64,000 nt of DNA from Aquitalea denitrificans (GTDB lineage Bacteria > Pseudomonadota > Gammaproteobacteria > Burkholderiales > Chromobacteriaceae). A program made the translations under genes and the position numbers. The stretch is from the NCBI RefSeq assembly GCF_009856625.1, contig NZ_CP047241.1, positions 4,030,001 through 4,094,000 on the forward strand, written 5' to 3'. The notes below the pieces were generated by a model. The model worked only from the letters and a program-made list of their open reading frames with translations. It was not told where the DNA came from and did not search any database. Below are positions 28,232 to 36,898 of this stretch, in pieces. Within the stretch, counting starts at the first letter, position 1; every line of letters begins with the position of its first letter.

Positions 28232-29059
28232 TCAGCCCGGACGCGGATAGGTAAACAGCAGCAAGTGCGCGGTATTGAAGGCCAGATGGGCCAGCGCCGC
28301 CAAGGCCACCTGCCTGGTGGCGGCATACACCAGGCCGTAGCCCAGGCCGGCCAGCGTGGCCAGCCCTACCCAGCCCCAGCCACCGGCCACATGGGCGGCA
28401 CCAAATAGCAGCGAGGCGCCAATCAGCGCGGGTAAGGGTTCGATGCGGTTTTCCAGCCAGCGCTGCAGGCCATGGCGAAACAGTGCTTCTTCGGGCAAGG
28501 CGGTGAGAAAGAAGTTGGCAAACAGCCAGGGCAGCAACCAGGCCGGCAGCTTGGGGGCATAGGCAATCATGCCGCTTTCCTGCGCCAGTGCCAGCACCAG
28601 CATCAGCAACAACAAGCCAACCGCAGCCACAGTGCCACCCCAGGCCCGGCCCCGGTGCGGGGCGTCGTGCAGGCCCAGCAGCAGCAGCCAGCCGGCCACA
28701 CCTTTGTCAAAACTCCAGAACAGCCGGTACACCTGGCTGTCCGGCGTCGCCCGCCCCTGCCATAACAAGGGGTTGTCGAAACCGGGCAGCGCATGCAGGG
28801 CCAGCGCCAGCAAGAGTGCCAGCCACAGCACCCGCCATTCCGGACGCGGAAACCGGTACACCGCATAGCTCAGGCCACCGGCTACGGCCAGTGCCAGCAG
28901 GCCCAGCGGCTGCAATAGTCCGCACAAGACCGCCAGGCCAATAGCCCCCAGGCCGGCCAACAGCGAAGAGCGCGGCAGGCCCAGGCACTGCAGCAGCAGG
29001 GCAATGGCCAGCCAGCCAAAGCTGGCCAGTTCGACGGTGGCGGGTAGCATCATGGGCAT
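28232..29059 (-). CDS. CPBP family intramembrane metalloprotease
   Basis: A 275-residue polytopic membrane protein with about eight hydrophobic segments. The CPBP (Abi/Rce1-like) signature is at the C-terminal end: EEALFRHGLQRWLE near residue 180 (EExxxR motif), and HLAFNTAHLL near residue 265 as the second metal-binding motif. Family members cleave prenylated or other membrane proteins or protect against bacteriocins; the substrate here is unknown. It is a single gene between cpoB and purE. The start is uncertain between the two first methionines. Confidence 0.85.
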   Translation of the reverse strand: MPMMLPATVELASFGWLAIALLLQCLGLPRSSLLAGLGAIGLAVLCGLLQPLGLLALAVAGGLSYAVYRFPRPEWRVLWLALLLALALHALPGFDNPLLWQGRATPDSQVYRLFWSFDKGVAGWLLLLGLHDAPHRGRAWGGTVAAVGLLLLMLVLALAQESGMIAYAPKLPAWLLPWLFANFFLTALPEEALFRHGLQRWLENRIEPLPALIGASLLFGAAHVAGGWGWVGLATLAGLGYGLVYAATRQVALAALAHLAFNTAHLLLFTYPRPG

Positions 29060-29104
29060 GCGCAGCCGCCCGGCCAGCGCAAGGGGTGGCCGGGCGCTAA
29101 AGGC

Positions 29105-29857
29105 TTACATCTTGGTGAGCTGCTCGCGCGCTTTCTGAGCGGCGGAGCTGGACGGATACAGCTTGATCAGGCGCTTGAGCGTGGCCTTGGCAATATCCAC
29201 TTGCCCCAGGTCGCGCTGGCAGTTGGCCACATTGCGCAGTGCATCCGGTGCCTTGGGGTTGTCCGGAAACTGCTCGGCAAAGCGGCGGTGGATTTCAATG
29301 GCTGCGTCGTACTGGCGCTGGGCGGTATGGGCAACGCCAAGCCAGTACAGGGCATCGACGGCCTGCGGCGCATTGGGGTTCTGCTGGATGTACAGGCTGA
29401 GCGCGGCGGTAGCCTTGGGGAAATCACGCGCACGCAGCAGATTGAGTGCCTTGTCGTAATCCGGGCTGGTCTGGGTATCGGCCGCAGCAGGCTGGCTGGC
29501 TGCCGGCTGGCTGGCATTCTGCTGGGCGGCGGCTTCCTTGCCGGCACTTTCCAGATGGGCCAGACGGCCGTCCAGATCGTTATACAGATCGTTCTGGCGC
29601 TTCTGCGTGGTTTGCAGATTGTAATTGGCCACTTCCACCTCGCCGCGCAGCTTGGCCACTTCGGCTTTCAGGCTTTCCATCTGGTTGACCATTTCCAGCA
29701 GCTTCTCATTGGACAGCTTGCTTTCCACTTCAGTCAGGCGCGCGCTGGCCTGACGATTGACCTGGTCAATCTGGTTGCGGGTGGCTTCGATATCGCTGGT
29801 GGTGGCGCAGGCAGACAGGGTAAGCAGCAGCGCCGCGCTGAGGGCAAGCCGTTTCAT
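29105..29857 (-). CDS. cpoB: Tol-Pal system protein CpoB (YbgF)
   Basis: CpoB coordinates peptidoglycan synthesis and outer-membrane constriction with the Tol-Pal machine. The 250-residue protein has an N-terminal coiled coil (about residues 20-85, preceded by the export signal), a Gln/Ala/Ser-rich linker, and a C-terminal TPR domain (YDKALNLLRARDFPKATAAL, LYWLGVAHTAQRQYDAAI, ALRNVANCQRDLGQVDIAKATL). The export signal ends in LSAC, a lipobox, so this form may be lipid-anchored, unlike E. coli CpoB, which is soluble in the periplasm. The ATG at 29857 begins directly at the signal. It is the last gene of the tol cluster. Confidence 0.9.
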   Translation of the reverse strand: MKRLALSAALLLTLSACATTSDIEATRNQIDQVNRQASARLTEVESKLSNEKLLEMVNQMESLKAEVAKLRGEVEVANYNLQTTQKRQNDLYNDLDGRLAHLESAGKEAAAQQNASQPAASQPAAADTQTSPDYDKALNLLRARDFPKATAALSLYIQQNPNAPQAVDALYWLGVAHTAQRQYDAAIEIHRRFAEQFPDNPKAPDALRNVANCQRDLGQVDIAKATLKRLIKLYPSSSAAQKAREQLTKM

Positions 29858-29956
29858 GGGGCAGTTCTCGGTCCGTTGCATACAGGTTGGCCGGACATCA
29901 TAGCAGCCTGAAGTGTATTTCTGGCTAGATGTCCGGCCTGATTGATCCGGCATGGA

Positions 29957-29978
29957 GGCACACCGCTTAAAGTGTGCC
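29957..29978 (-). other. hairpin between pal and cpoB
   Basis: A 7-bp perfect stem (GGCACAC with GTGTGCC, 8-base loop) lies in the 131-bp pal-cpoB gap without a T-tract. It may stabilise the 3' end of the abundant pal message. Confidence 0.4.
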
Positions 29979-29988
29979 GCTGCTTGCC

Positions 29989-30519
29989 TTACTCGCCGTT
30001 GTACAGAATGTCGGCGCGGCGGTTTTCGGCGTAATCAGCCTCGGTGCTGCCGGTCGCCTTCGGTTTTTCCTTGCCCAGGCTGACCGCCTCAAGCTGCTGG
30101 TCCTTCACGCCCAGCACTTCCAGCGAGCGCTTCACGCTTTCGGCACGACGCTGACCCAGGCCCAGGTTGTATTCGCGGCTGCCGCGCGCATCGGTATTGC
30201 CCTGGATGATGACCTTGCGATCGGCGTGATCCTTCAGGTAGCCGGCATGGGCTTCCACGGTGGGCTTGTCGCTGCCCTTGACGGTGGAGGAGTCAAAGTC
30301 GAAGTACACGCTGCGCTTGGCCAGCGGGCTGTTCGGATCGTGCAGCGGGTCTGCAGCCAGCTTGCCCTGGTTGCTGCTGCCGGTATCGGCCGGGGCCTGT
30401 ACCTGGCTGGCGGCACCGGCATTGTCGGTATTGCTGGTGACAGCAGCCGGTTTGGTGCTGGCGCAGGCGGCCAGCAGGGTAACCGTGGCGGTGCCGAGTA
30501 CGAGTTGTTTCCAGTTCAT
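29989..30519 (-). CDS. pal: peptidoglycan-associated lipoprotein Pal
   Basis: Pal anchors the outer membrane to peptidoglycan and is moved by the Tol proteins during division. The 176-residue precursor has a lipoprotein signal (LVLGTATVTLLAAC, lipidated Cys near residue 19), a low-complexity linker, and an OmpA-like domain starting around residue 70 (SVYFDFDSSTV), with the peptidoglycan-binding signature QGNTDARGSREYNLGLGQRRAE. The ATG at 30519 was chosen for the signal sequence. It lies 31 bp after tolB. Confidence 0.96.
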   Translation of the reverse strand: MNWKQLVLGTATVTLLAACASTKPAAVTSNTDNAGAASQVQAPADTGSSNQGKLAADPLHDPNSPLAKRSVYFDFDSSTVKGSDKPTVEAHAGYLKDHADRKVIIQGNTDARGSREYNLGLGQRRAESVKRSLEVLGVKDQQLEAVSLGKEKPKATGSTEADYAENRRADILYNGE

Positions 30520-30550
30520 GCCTTCGCTCCTTGGATTTGAATGCATTACA

Positions 30551-31852
30551 TCATTGCGGATTGTTGAAAGGGCCCCATGACGGGTCCTGCACTTCACCAT
30601 TAATCACTGCCAGTCTTACCTTGCTGCTGCCATCCAGCGTGGTGGCATACAGCACGCTCTTGCCGCCGGCATCGCTGGCATACAGCACCATGCGGCCATT
30701 GGGCGCAAAACTGGGGCGTTCGTTGTAACCACTCTCCGACAGCGCACGCACATCACCGGTGGTGAGGTCCTGCGCCATCACGCGAAAACGGCCCGCCTCG
30801 CGCCGGATAAAGGTCAGCGTGCGACCATCAGGCGACACGCGCGGCGAAACGTTGTAGCTACCTTGCCAAGTAACGCGCTGGGCCTGCCCACCGCTGACAG
30901 CCATGCGATAAATTTGCGGGCCGCCGGTGCGGTCGGAAACAAAATAGATCTGGCTGCCATCCGGGGTGAAGGCCGGCTCGGTATCAATCGCATCGCTATA
31001 GCTGAGACGACGCGGCGGCCCGCCCAGGGTATTCACCAGATAAATCTGCGAATTGCCAGTTGTGGTCAGCACCACCGCCAGCTTGCTGCCATCCGGGCTC
31101 CAGGCCGGGGCGGAATTGCTGCCCTTGAAGTTGGCCACCGCGCGGCGCTGGCCGGTGGCCAGGTCCTGCACCCACACTACCGGCTTCTTGCTCTCGAACG
31201 ACACATAGGCCAGATAGCGGCCATCCGGACTCCAGCTAGGCGAGATGATGGGCTCCCTGGAACGCAGGATGGTTTGCGCCCGATTGCTGTCCACATCAGT
31301 GATCAAGCCCACTTGCAACTGATAATTGCGACCATTCTTGACCACATACACCACCCGGGTATTGAAAATGCCCTTCTGCCCGGTAATCGCCTGGTAAATC
31401 ATGTCGGCAATGGTGTGCGCAACTTCGCGGCCACGGTCTGGCGTCACGGTGAACTCACCGGAAGTCAGCTGTTTCTTCTGTGCCACGTCCATCAGGCGGA
31501 AGCTGATTTTCACCTGCCCACCGGCCACCGGCTCTACCTTGCCGATGGCGATGGACTGCGCAGCAGCTGCCTGCCACAGCGGGTAGCGGATGTCGGCCGG
31601 CTCCACCGGCACATTGGCGATGGCCGAGCCATCCACCATGCGGAACACGCCGGACAGTTCCAGATCGCTGCGGATGATGGGGGTAAGCGCCTCGCGCATG
31701 CGCGTGGTTTCATCCTTGAACGGCACCACGGCAATGGCATGTTTGCTGGCACCACCGCCAACGATCTCGATGGTCATTTCCGCGTATGCGCCACGGCCAG
31801 CCAGCAAGACAAACATTAGCAATACCTTAAACAGAGTACGAATGTCCGGCAT
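30551..31852 (-). CDS. tolB: Tol-Pal system beta-propeller protein TolB
   Basis: TolB is the periplasmic partner of Pal and TolA. The 433-residue precursor has a signal peptide (LFKVLLMFVLLAGRGAYA), an N-terminal TolB domain (about 25-150) and a six-bladed C-terminal propeller made of repeats with the pattern PSWSPDGRYLAYVS, PAWSPDGSKLAVVL, PAFTPDGSQIYFVS, PRVSPDGRTLTFIR and PSFAPNGRMVLYAS. Length is normal. The ATG at 31852 gives the signal peptide. Confidence 0.97.
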   Translation of the reverse strand: MPDIRTLFKVLLMFVLLAGRGAYAEMTIEIVGGGASKHAIAVVPFKDETTRMREALTPIIRSDLELSGVFRMVDGSAIANVPVEPADIRYPLWQAAAAQSIAIGKVEPVAGGQVKISFRLMDVAQKKQLTSGEFTVTPDRGREVAHTIADMIYQAITGQKGIFNTRVVYVVKNGRNYQLQVGLITDVDSNRAQTILRSREPIISPSWSPDGRYLAYVSFESKKPVVWVQDLATGQRRAVANFKGSNSAPAWSPDGSKLAVVLTTTGNSQIYLVNTLGGPPRRLSYSDAIDTEPAFTPDGSQIYFVSDRTGGPQIYRMAVSGGQAQRVTWQGSYNVSPRVSPDGRTLTFIRREAGRFRVMAQDLTTGDVRALSESGYNERPSFAPNGRMVLYASDAGGKSVLYATTLDGSSKVRLAVINGEVQDPSWGPFNNPQ

Positions 31853-31904
31853 GAGTTCCCTCTGAATATAAAATTTCCTGAAAACCATTCATCTGCCTGC
31901 CGGC

Positions 31905-32867
31905 CTACTGCCGGGGGCGGAATTCCATCTTGAACTGACGATAGCCATCGTTGAAATTGGCTCCAGGCGGCAGGCTGGGGAAGGTATGTGCCTCCCAGAT
32001 GGCACGCTGTACCGCCTCATTGTAAGCACTGCTGCTACTTGGCCCGATCACCTGCACCTTGCTCACTTCCAGCGTGGGCAACAGGGTAACCAGCACCACC
32101 ACCTTGGGATTGCCGCTCAGATCCGGCGGAATCTGCACCAGCGGAGTGATCTTGGCCTTGACCTTGTCCATCCAGCCGCCCTTGGCAGCCGCCGAACCAT
32201 TCACCGCGCCACCGGCCACACCATTGGCACTGCCAGCCTGGTTGCTGCGGGCATTGGCCTTGTGGCCGGTATTCGGGCTGTCCAGCGTAGCCAGCGCGTC
32301 ATCGACTTCGTTGCTATAGGTTTTCGACTGCTTGCTACCCTTGCCCGGCACCGCTGGCGGCGGTGTCTTGGCCGCTTTCTTGTCGGCGACAGCCGGTGTG
32401 GCCGGCTTGCTCACCGTTTTTTCTGCTGGCTTATCCTGCTTTTTCGGCGGCTCCAGCTTTTTCTCCGTTTCCACTTTCTTTACCAGTTCCGGCTTGGCTT
32501 TTTCCGGCAACAGCTTTTGCACCGGCGCAGGCTTGCTGACATGCTCCGGTGGTGGTTTTACTTGGTGCGGCGGCTTGGGTTCGGGCTTTTTCTTCGCCCC
32601 CAGATTGACCTCAGCCGGTGGTTCCGGCGGAGGGGCCGGCGGGGTCAGCACGGGTGGCGCAGGCGCTGGTTTCACGGCGGGCACCGGCTCGGCCACTGCG
32701 GGCGGCGCGGGCGGCGGGCTACTCCACAACTCCAGCGCCAGCGGCACTTCCCTGCTGGGCTGCTTGCTGGCAAGACCGGCCCACAGCATCAGGGCGATGA
32801 CCACCCCGTGCAATAGCAGCGAGGCCAGTACGGACCAGGACGGGGAGCTTGAATCGGTACGCTTCAT
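31905..32867 (-). CDS. tolA: cell envelope protein TolA
   Basis: TolA links the inner-membrane TolQR motor to TolB and Pal. The 320-residue protein has one N-terminal membrane helix (about 13-33, VLASLLLHGVVIALMLWAG), a long Pro/Lys/Ala/Glu-rich periplasmic domain (about 45-215), and a C-terminal TonB-like domain (from GWMDKVKAKITPLVQIP to the end). Its start is 3 bp after the tolR stop. The stretch EPPAEVNLGAKKKPEPKPPHQ (part) shows the extreme Pro/Lys bias of the linker. Confidence 0.93.
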   Translation of the reverse strand: MKRTDSSSPSWSVLASLLLHGVVIALMLWAGLASKQPSREVPLALELWSSPPPAPPAVAEPVPAVKPAPAPPVLTPPAPPPEPPAEVNLGAKKKPEPKPPHQVKPPPEHVSKPAPVQKLLPEKAKPELVKKVETEKKLEPPKKQDKPAEKTVSKPATPAVADKKAAKTPPPAVPGKGSKQSKTYSNEVDDALATLDSPNTGHKANARSNQAGSANGVAGGAVNGSAAAKGGWMDKVKAKITPLVQIPPDLSGNPKVVVLVTLLPTLEVSKVQVIGPSSSSAYNEAVQRAIWEAHTFPSLPPGANFNDGYRQFKMEFRPRQ

Positions 32868-32870
32868 GCC

Positions 32871-33284
32871 TTATTGATGATTCTGCTGCTTGACGGTGAG
32901 GGCCACGCGCTTGATGCCGGCCTTGTGCAGGTCGTCGGCCACACCCACCACTTCGGAATACTTGAGGTCTTTGTCAGCCGAAATGGCCACCGGGCGGTCG
33001 GCACCGGCCAGCAAGGCGACCACTTGGGCAGCCAGCGTGCTACGTGATTCCACCGCCGTCACCTTGTCGCCATCCTTGATTTCCAGCTTGCCCCCGGCAT
33101 CCAGCACCACTTCCAGCGGCGGTGCATCCAATGCTGCCGCCTGGGATACGCTGGGCACCTGAATCACCCCGGGGGTGAACATGGGGGCCGTCACCATGAA
33201 GATGACCAGCAACACCAGCATGACGTCGATGTAGGGCACCACGTTCATCTGGTTCATTTGACGGCGGGGACGGCGGTTGAGCAT
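32871..33284 (-). CDS. tolR: TolR, inner-membrane proton-channel component
   Basis: TolR, an ExbD/TolR-family protein, forms with TolQ the proton-driven motor of the Tol-Pal system. The 137-residue protein has one membrane helix with the family motif NVVPYIDVMLVLLVIFMVTAP; the essential Asp is D20. A periplasmic domain follows. The ATG at 33284 was preferred over an upstream TTG at 33299. Being followed by tolA marks it as TolR rather than ExbD. The expected tolQ gene is absent from the upstream side, where only 144 bp separate it from an unrelated methyltransferase gene. Confidence 0.92.
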   Translation of the reverse strand: MLNRRPRRQMNQMNVVPYIDVMLVLLVIFMVTAPMFTPGVIQVPSVSQAAALDAPPLEVVLDAGGKLEIKDGDKVTAVESRSTLAAQVVALLAGADRPVAISADKDLKYSEVVGVADDLHKAGIKRVALTVKQQNHQ

Positions 33285-33428
33285 GACAATCCAGACCAAA
33301 GTTCAGCTTGCCATCATAGCACCGCAGCCAAAGAGGCCGGATGACAAACAATCTTGCTTAACAAAAAAGGGGTCTGACCAGCAGCGCCACCATAAAGTTC
33401 TCATCCGGCAGGCGGGCTGGGCCAAGGC

Positions 33429-34094
33429 TCACAGCCGGGTACACAGGGTAAGGCCGTCGCCAATTGGCAGTACGCAATGGCGGATGCGCTTATCCTGCTG
33501 CAGCCGGGCATTGAAGGCATGCATCAGGTGCACGCCGGCCGGGTCGGTCGGGCGCGGCGTCACCACACGGCCGGACAGGAAGATATTGTCGATGGCGATG
33601 ACGCCACCGGGCCGCACCAGTTGCAGGCAGGTCTCAAAATAATCCTGATAAGAGGGCTTGTCGGCGTCGATGAAAGCCAGGTCGAACTGGCCAGCCCGGC
33701 CTTCTGCCAGCAGTTGCTGCAAGGTAAGCAAGGCGGGCTGCAGTTCCAGCCGGATACGCGCGGCCACCCCGGCGCGCTGCCAGTAGTCGCGCGCGATGGC
33801 GGTGAACTCTTCACTGACATCGCAAGCCACGGCCTCGCCATCAGCCGGCATGGCCAGCATGGCGGCAAGCATGCTGTAACCGGTGAAGACACCGATTTCC
33901 AGATAGCGGCGCACGCCCATCAGTTGCACCAGCCAGCCCATGAACTGCCCTTGCTCGGGGGCGATCTGCATTTTGGCCATGCGGTGGCCGGCGGTGAATT
34001 CGCGCAGTTCACGCATGACCGGGTGCTCGGTCAAGCCAATGGCCATCAGGTAATCATGCAAGGTGCCGTCCAGCGGCACGGTACGACTGGTCAT
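33429..34094 (-). CDS. class I SAM-dependent O-methyltransferase
   Basis: A 221-residue cytoplasmic methyltransferase of the catechol/caffeoyl-CoA O-methyltransferase type (PF01596). Family motifs are present: YLEIGVFTGYSMLAAMLAMP (SAM-binding), ACDVSEEFTAIARDYW, DLAFIDADKPSYQDYFE (metal-binding Asp) and GGVIAIDNIFLSGRV. The C terminus CVLPIGDGLTLCTRL is also typical. The substrate is unknown. It is flanked by a terminator upstream and is probably transcribed on its own. Confidence 0.92.
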   Translation of the reverse strand: MTSRTVPLDGTLHDYLMAIGLTEHPVMRELREFTAGHRMAKMQIAPEQGQFMGWLVQLMGVRRYLEIGVFTGYSMLAAMLAMPADGEAVACDVSEEFTAIARDYWQRAGVAARIRLELQPALLTLQQLLAEGRAGQFDLAFIDADKPSYQDYFETCLQLVRPGGVIAIDNIFLSGRVVTPRPTDPAGVHLMHAFNARLQQDKRIRHCVLPIGDGLTLCTRL

Positions 34095-34105
34095 GGGTAG
34101 TCTCG

Positions 34106-34178
34106 GAAAAATGACAAAACGCCCACTGGACAGACCGGGCCGGCATGGCAGGCCAGTCCGGTGGCAACAGGGGGCGTT
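34106..34178 (-). terminator. probable terminator downstream of the DUF3460 gene
   Basis: On the minus strand AACGCCC (34178-34172) pairs with GGGCGTT (34124-34118), enclosing further GC-rich pairing, followed by TTGTCATTTTT. It separates the DUF3460 gene from the methyltransferase gene. Confidence 0.55.
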
Positions 34179-34214
34179 CGGAAATGGCCTCGGCGGCGGC
34201 CGGGCCGGGACTGC

Positions 34215-34394
34215 TTATTCCGGCTGGTAGACGTAGGGCTTTTGCGCTACGCGGGATTCTTTCCAGCGGCGCTGGTCGTCCAGGCTGACATTGCGGTCCC
34301 ACAGGGTGAGGCGCAGTTCGCGGCGCTGCTGGTCTACTTCCGGATTCTTGTCCAGAAATTCGCTCATGAATTTGGTGAAGTCGGACTGGTACAT
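34215..34394 (-). CDS. DUF3460 family small protein
   Basis: A 59-residue acidic/basic mixed protein starting MYQSDFTKFMSEFLDKNPEVD and ending KPYVYQPE, a family known mainly from betaproteobacteria and without assigned function. The sequence is charged and lacks membrane segments, so it should be cytoplasmic. The ATG at 34394 was chosen because family members begin exactly there; the longer open frame upstream is Cys-rich and unlike coding sequence. A GGGGAA ribosome binding site precedes it. Confidence 0.85.
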   Translation of the reverse strand: MYQSDFTKFMSEFLDKNPEVDQQRRELRLTLWDRNVSLDDQRRWKESRVAQKPYVYQPE

Positions 34395-34502
34395 GGTGTT
34401 CCCCTGGCTATGATCGCAGGATTCTAATCGATAAGCGCCGGCACTGACCACGGTATTGCCGGATATTTGGCCACAGCGGCGGCACAAACACCACAGCAGC
34501 AG

Positions 34503-36014
34503 CTAGCTGCGCGGGATGGCGGGCGATTTGTCGCCGTACATCTTGCGATCGGCAACATCGAGCAATTCCTCAATCAGCATGCCGTCCTCGGGATAATAGG
34601 CAATACCGATGCTGACCCCCAGCCGGATGGTGTGACCGTCCACGTCATAAGGTTGCTGAATGGAGTGCTTCAGGCGCTCAACCACCCGGTCAGCCTCGCG
34701 GTTGGATTCAACATCCTCAATCAGTAGCACGAACTCATCCCCACCCAGCCGGGCCACGGTATCTTCATTGCGCATAATGGCCAGGATGCGGGCGGCAATC
34801 AGCTGCAACACCTTGTCACCGGTGGCGTGGCCATAGCTGTCGTTCACCGGCTTGAAGCGATCCATGTCGAGAAACAGCACCGCCAGTCGTCGGTCGCTGC
34901 GGTTAAGCCGTGAAATGGCGTGCTGCAGGCGGTCATAAAACAGGTTGCGGTTGGCCAGCCCGGTAAGGCGGTCGTGATTGGCCAGATAAAACAGATGGCT
35001 TTCGCGCCGCTGCTGCCGGGACAGCAGTCCCCAATAAAAACGCAGCCCGACCGCAAGCAGCAGCAATACCAGCAATGACTGGCACAGGATGACGGCACGC
35101 TCGAAACCGGTGAGCAGATACCAGCCCAGCGGCCAATCCATGCGCAGGGTAAGCGGCTGCGATTCATTGCCCACAGGTCGCTCCAGTTGCAGGCGCGGGA
35201 AGCCCAGTGTTTCCAGCCAGCCATGCGGTTTACCGGCAACGTCCACATAGGCTGGCTGCTGGCTGGCCTGCGGCCCTCTTGCCAGAATCCTCATACTCAG
35301 CCCGGCTGGCAGTGCGGTATCGGCCGGGCGCAGATAATCGGAGCGCAAAGCCAGGGCGACAAACTGCTCGGGGGTCTGGCCGCGCAGCAATAGTGCGCTG
35401 GCATTGACAGGCTGCAGCAGCAGATGGCCCCGGTAGCCCTCGCGCAAAATGAATGAGACCGACATGGCGGTGCGGCCAAAGCGCCGGGCATCCTGGAATG
35501 CCGTATGAAACCGCGGGTCATGGACAATGTCAGTGCCCAGCAGCGGACGTACGGCCTGGTTCAGCGGCAGGATGGACACCACCGGGTAGTATTCTGTCTG
35601 GAACGGCAGGGGGTAGATCAGCGTCTGCCCGGACTGGGCGTAGGCATGCAGCTTGAAATCACTACCCCAGCGTGCCTGCATCTCCTGCATCCAGGCCGGC
35701 AGATCCTGCTGGCGAACGCGCTGGATACGCTCCAGCGACACCAGCTGCGGATAGCGCTCGGCCATCTGACGCACAAAAAGCTGTTCCTGCTCGCTGGCAT
35801 GCTGGTGATCGAGCATGGTGAAGGCGGCATAGCTGTCCAGAATGGTCTCGTTAACCAGCAGCTTCTGGTTCAACTGTTCGGACAGGCGTACACCCAGCAT
35901 GTCGAACTCCTGCTCGGCGCTGATCACCGCCCGGCTGAGAAAAGCCATGGAGATCAGTGCACTCAGCAATAGCCAGAGCAGTACACATGCCAGGGTGGCC
36001 AGTTTTATCCGCAT
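34503..36014 (-). CDS. CHASE-domain membrane diguanylate cyclase
   Basis: A 503-residue enzyme expected to make cyclic di-GMP. The first membrane helix spans about residues 4-24, followed by a periplasmic CHASE sensor domain (about 60-260), a second helix near 305-330, and a cytoplasmic GGDEF domain (about 340-500). The active-site motif is RLGGDEF, and the inhibitory I-site RNED lies five residues before GGDEF, so product inhibition is expected. There is no EAL domain. The ATG at 36014 places the first helix at the N terminus. It follows the LytTR regulator on the same strand after 149 bp. Confidence 0.92.
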   Translation of the reverse strand: MRIKLATLACVLLWLLLSALISMAFLSRAVISAEQEFDMLGVRLSEQLNQKLLVNETILDSYAAFTMLDHQHASEQEQLFVRQMAERYPQLVSLERIQRVRQQDLPAWMQEMQARWGSDFKLHAYAQSGQTLIYPLPFQTEYYPVVSILPLNQAVRPLLGTDIVHDPRFHTAFQDARRFGRTAMSVSFILREGYRGHLLLQPVNASALLLRGQTPEQFVALALRSDYLRPADTALPAGLSMRILARGPQASQQPAYVDVAGKPHGWLETLGFPRLQLERPVGNESQPLTLRMDWPLGWYLLTGFERAVILCQSLLVLLLLAVGLRFYWGLLSRQQRRESHLFYLANHDRLTGLANRNLFYDRLQHAISRLNRSDRRLAVLFLDMDRFKPVNDSYGHATGDKVLQLIAARILAIMRNEDTVARLGGDEFVLLIEDVESNREADRVVERLKHSIQQPYDVDGHTIRLGVSIGIAYYPEDGMLIEELLDVADRKMYGDKSPAIPRS

Positions 36015-36163
36015 GGAGCAAGGACTGGAAAAGGGGGAAAACGGGAATTCTATAGAAAGGGCGGCGTGCTGGCGCAAGTAATCCGTAGCCAGCAGGAAGA
36101 GTTAAGTAGTTACACCTAGACGTATTTGCCCTTACTAAAAAGCCCTGCCGCTAGCTGTCTAAA

Positions 36164-36898
36164 CTAGCTGCTTGTCTTACGCAGTCCGGCCCGGATGGCG
36201 GACAGCTGACGCCGACTGACTGCCAGTGGCTGAGCGATGTCTCGCAGACGCACACCCCACTGCTCCTCCACGCCATCGCCCAGACGCAGCAGCTCTTGCA
36301 GGGCGTGGCGCATCACCAGGCAGTTGCGGTGAATGCGCAGCACGCTATCGCCCAACCGCTGCTCCAGCGCCACCAGTGAGTCATCCAGCAGATATTCACC
36401 ATCCGACGTCACCAGGCTGATGTATTTTTGCTCGGCCTTCAGGTAGCGCACGGCAGAAAAGGGAATATTCAACAACCGGTCGCGGTGCCGCACGGTGAAA
36501 TGGGCTTCGATGGCTGGGCGCTTGCCACAGCGGACTGCTGCTTTTTCCAGCGCCTGGCGCAAGCGCTCCAGCCTGACGGGCTTGAGCAGGTAATCGGCGG
36601 CATCCAGTTCGAAGGCATCCACGGCGTACTGCTCGTGTGCCGTGGTGAACACCAGCTGCGGCACCAGCGGCAACTGGCGCAAGCTGCGCGCCAGCTCTAC
36701 CCCGCTGATGCCGGGCATGGAAATGTCCAGCAGCAGGACATCGACCGAGTAGCGCGCCAGCCAGTGGCTGGCTGTCTCGGCATCGCCCAGAGCCGCCACC
36801 GTAGTGGCACCGCACTGCGCCACCTGGCCGATCAGGCGTTCGCGCGCCAGCGGCTCGTCATCCACCACCAGTACGCGCAGGCCGTTTACAGTACCCAT
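36164..36898 (-). CDS. LytTR-family response regulator, AlgR-like
   Basis: A 244-residue DNA-binding response regulator. The receiver domain (about 8-125) has DDEP, the phospho-acceptor Asp in VLLLDISMPGISG and the conserved Lys in DYLLKPVRLE. A LytTR DNA-binding domain follows (about 140-235, AVRYLKAEQKYISLVTSDGEYLLDDSL, IHRNCLVMRHAL). No histidine kinase is next to it. Its ATG overlaps the 3' end of the REC-TPR gene by 13 bp, so they form one unit. Confidence 0.93.
   Translation of the reverse strand: MGTVNGLRVLVVDDEPLARERLIGQVAQCGATTVAALGDAETASHWLARYSVDVLLLDISMPGISGVELARSLRQLPLVPQLVFTTAHEQYAVDAFELDAADYLLKPVRLERLRQALEKAAVRCGKRPAIEAHFTVRHRDRLLNIPFSAVRYLKAEQKYISLVTSDGEYLLDDSLVALEQRLGDSVLRIHRNCLVMRHALQELLRLGDGVEEQWGVRLRDIAQPLAVSRRQLSAIRAGLRKTSS

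Noticed and set aside
33285..33428. Remnant of tolQ upstream of tolR
   Set aside because: A short open frame ending LPDENFMVALLVRP exists on the minus strand, but it does not resemble the TolQ C terminus and overlaps the end of the methyltransferase gene in another frame.
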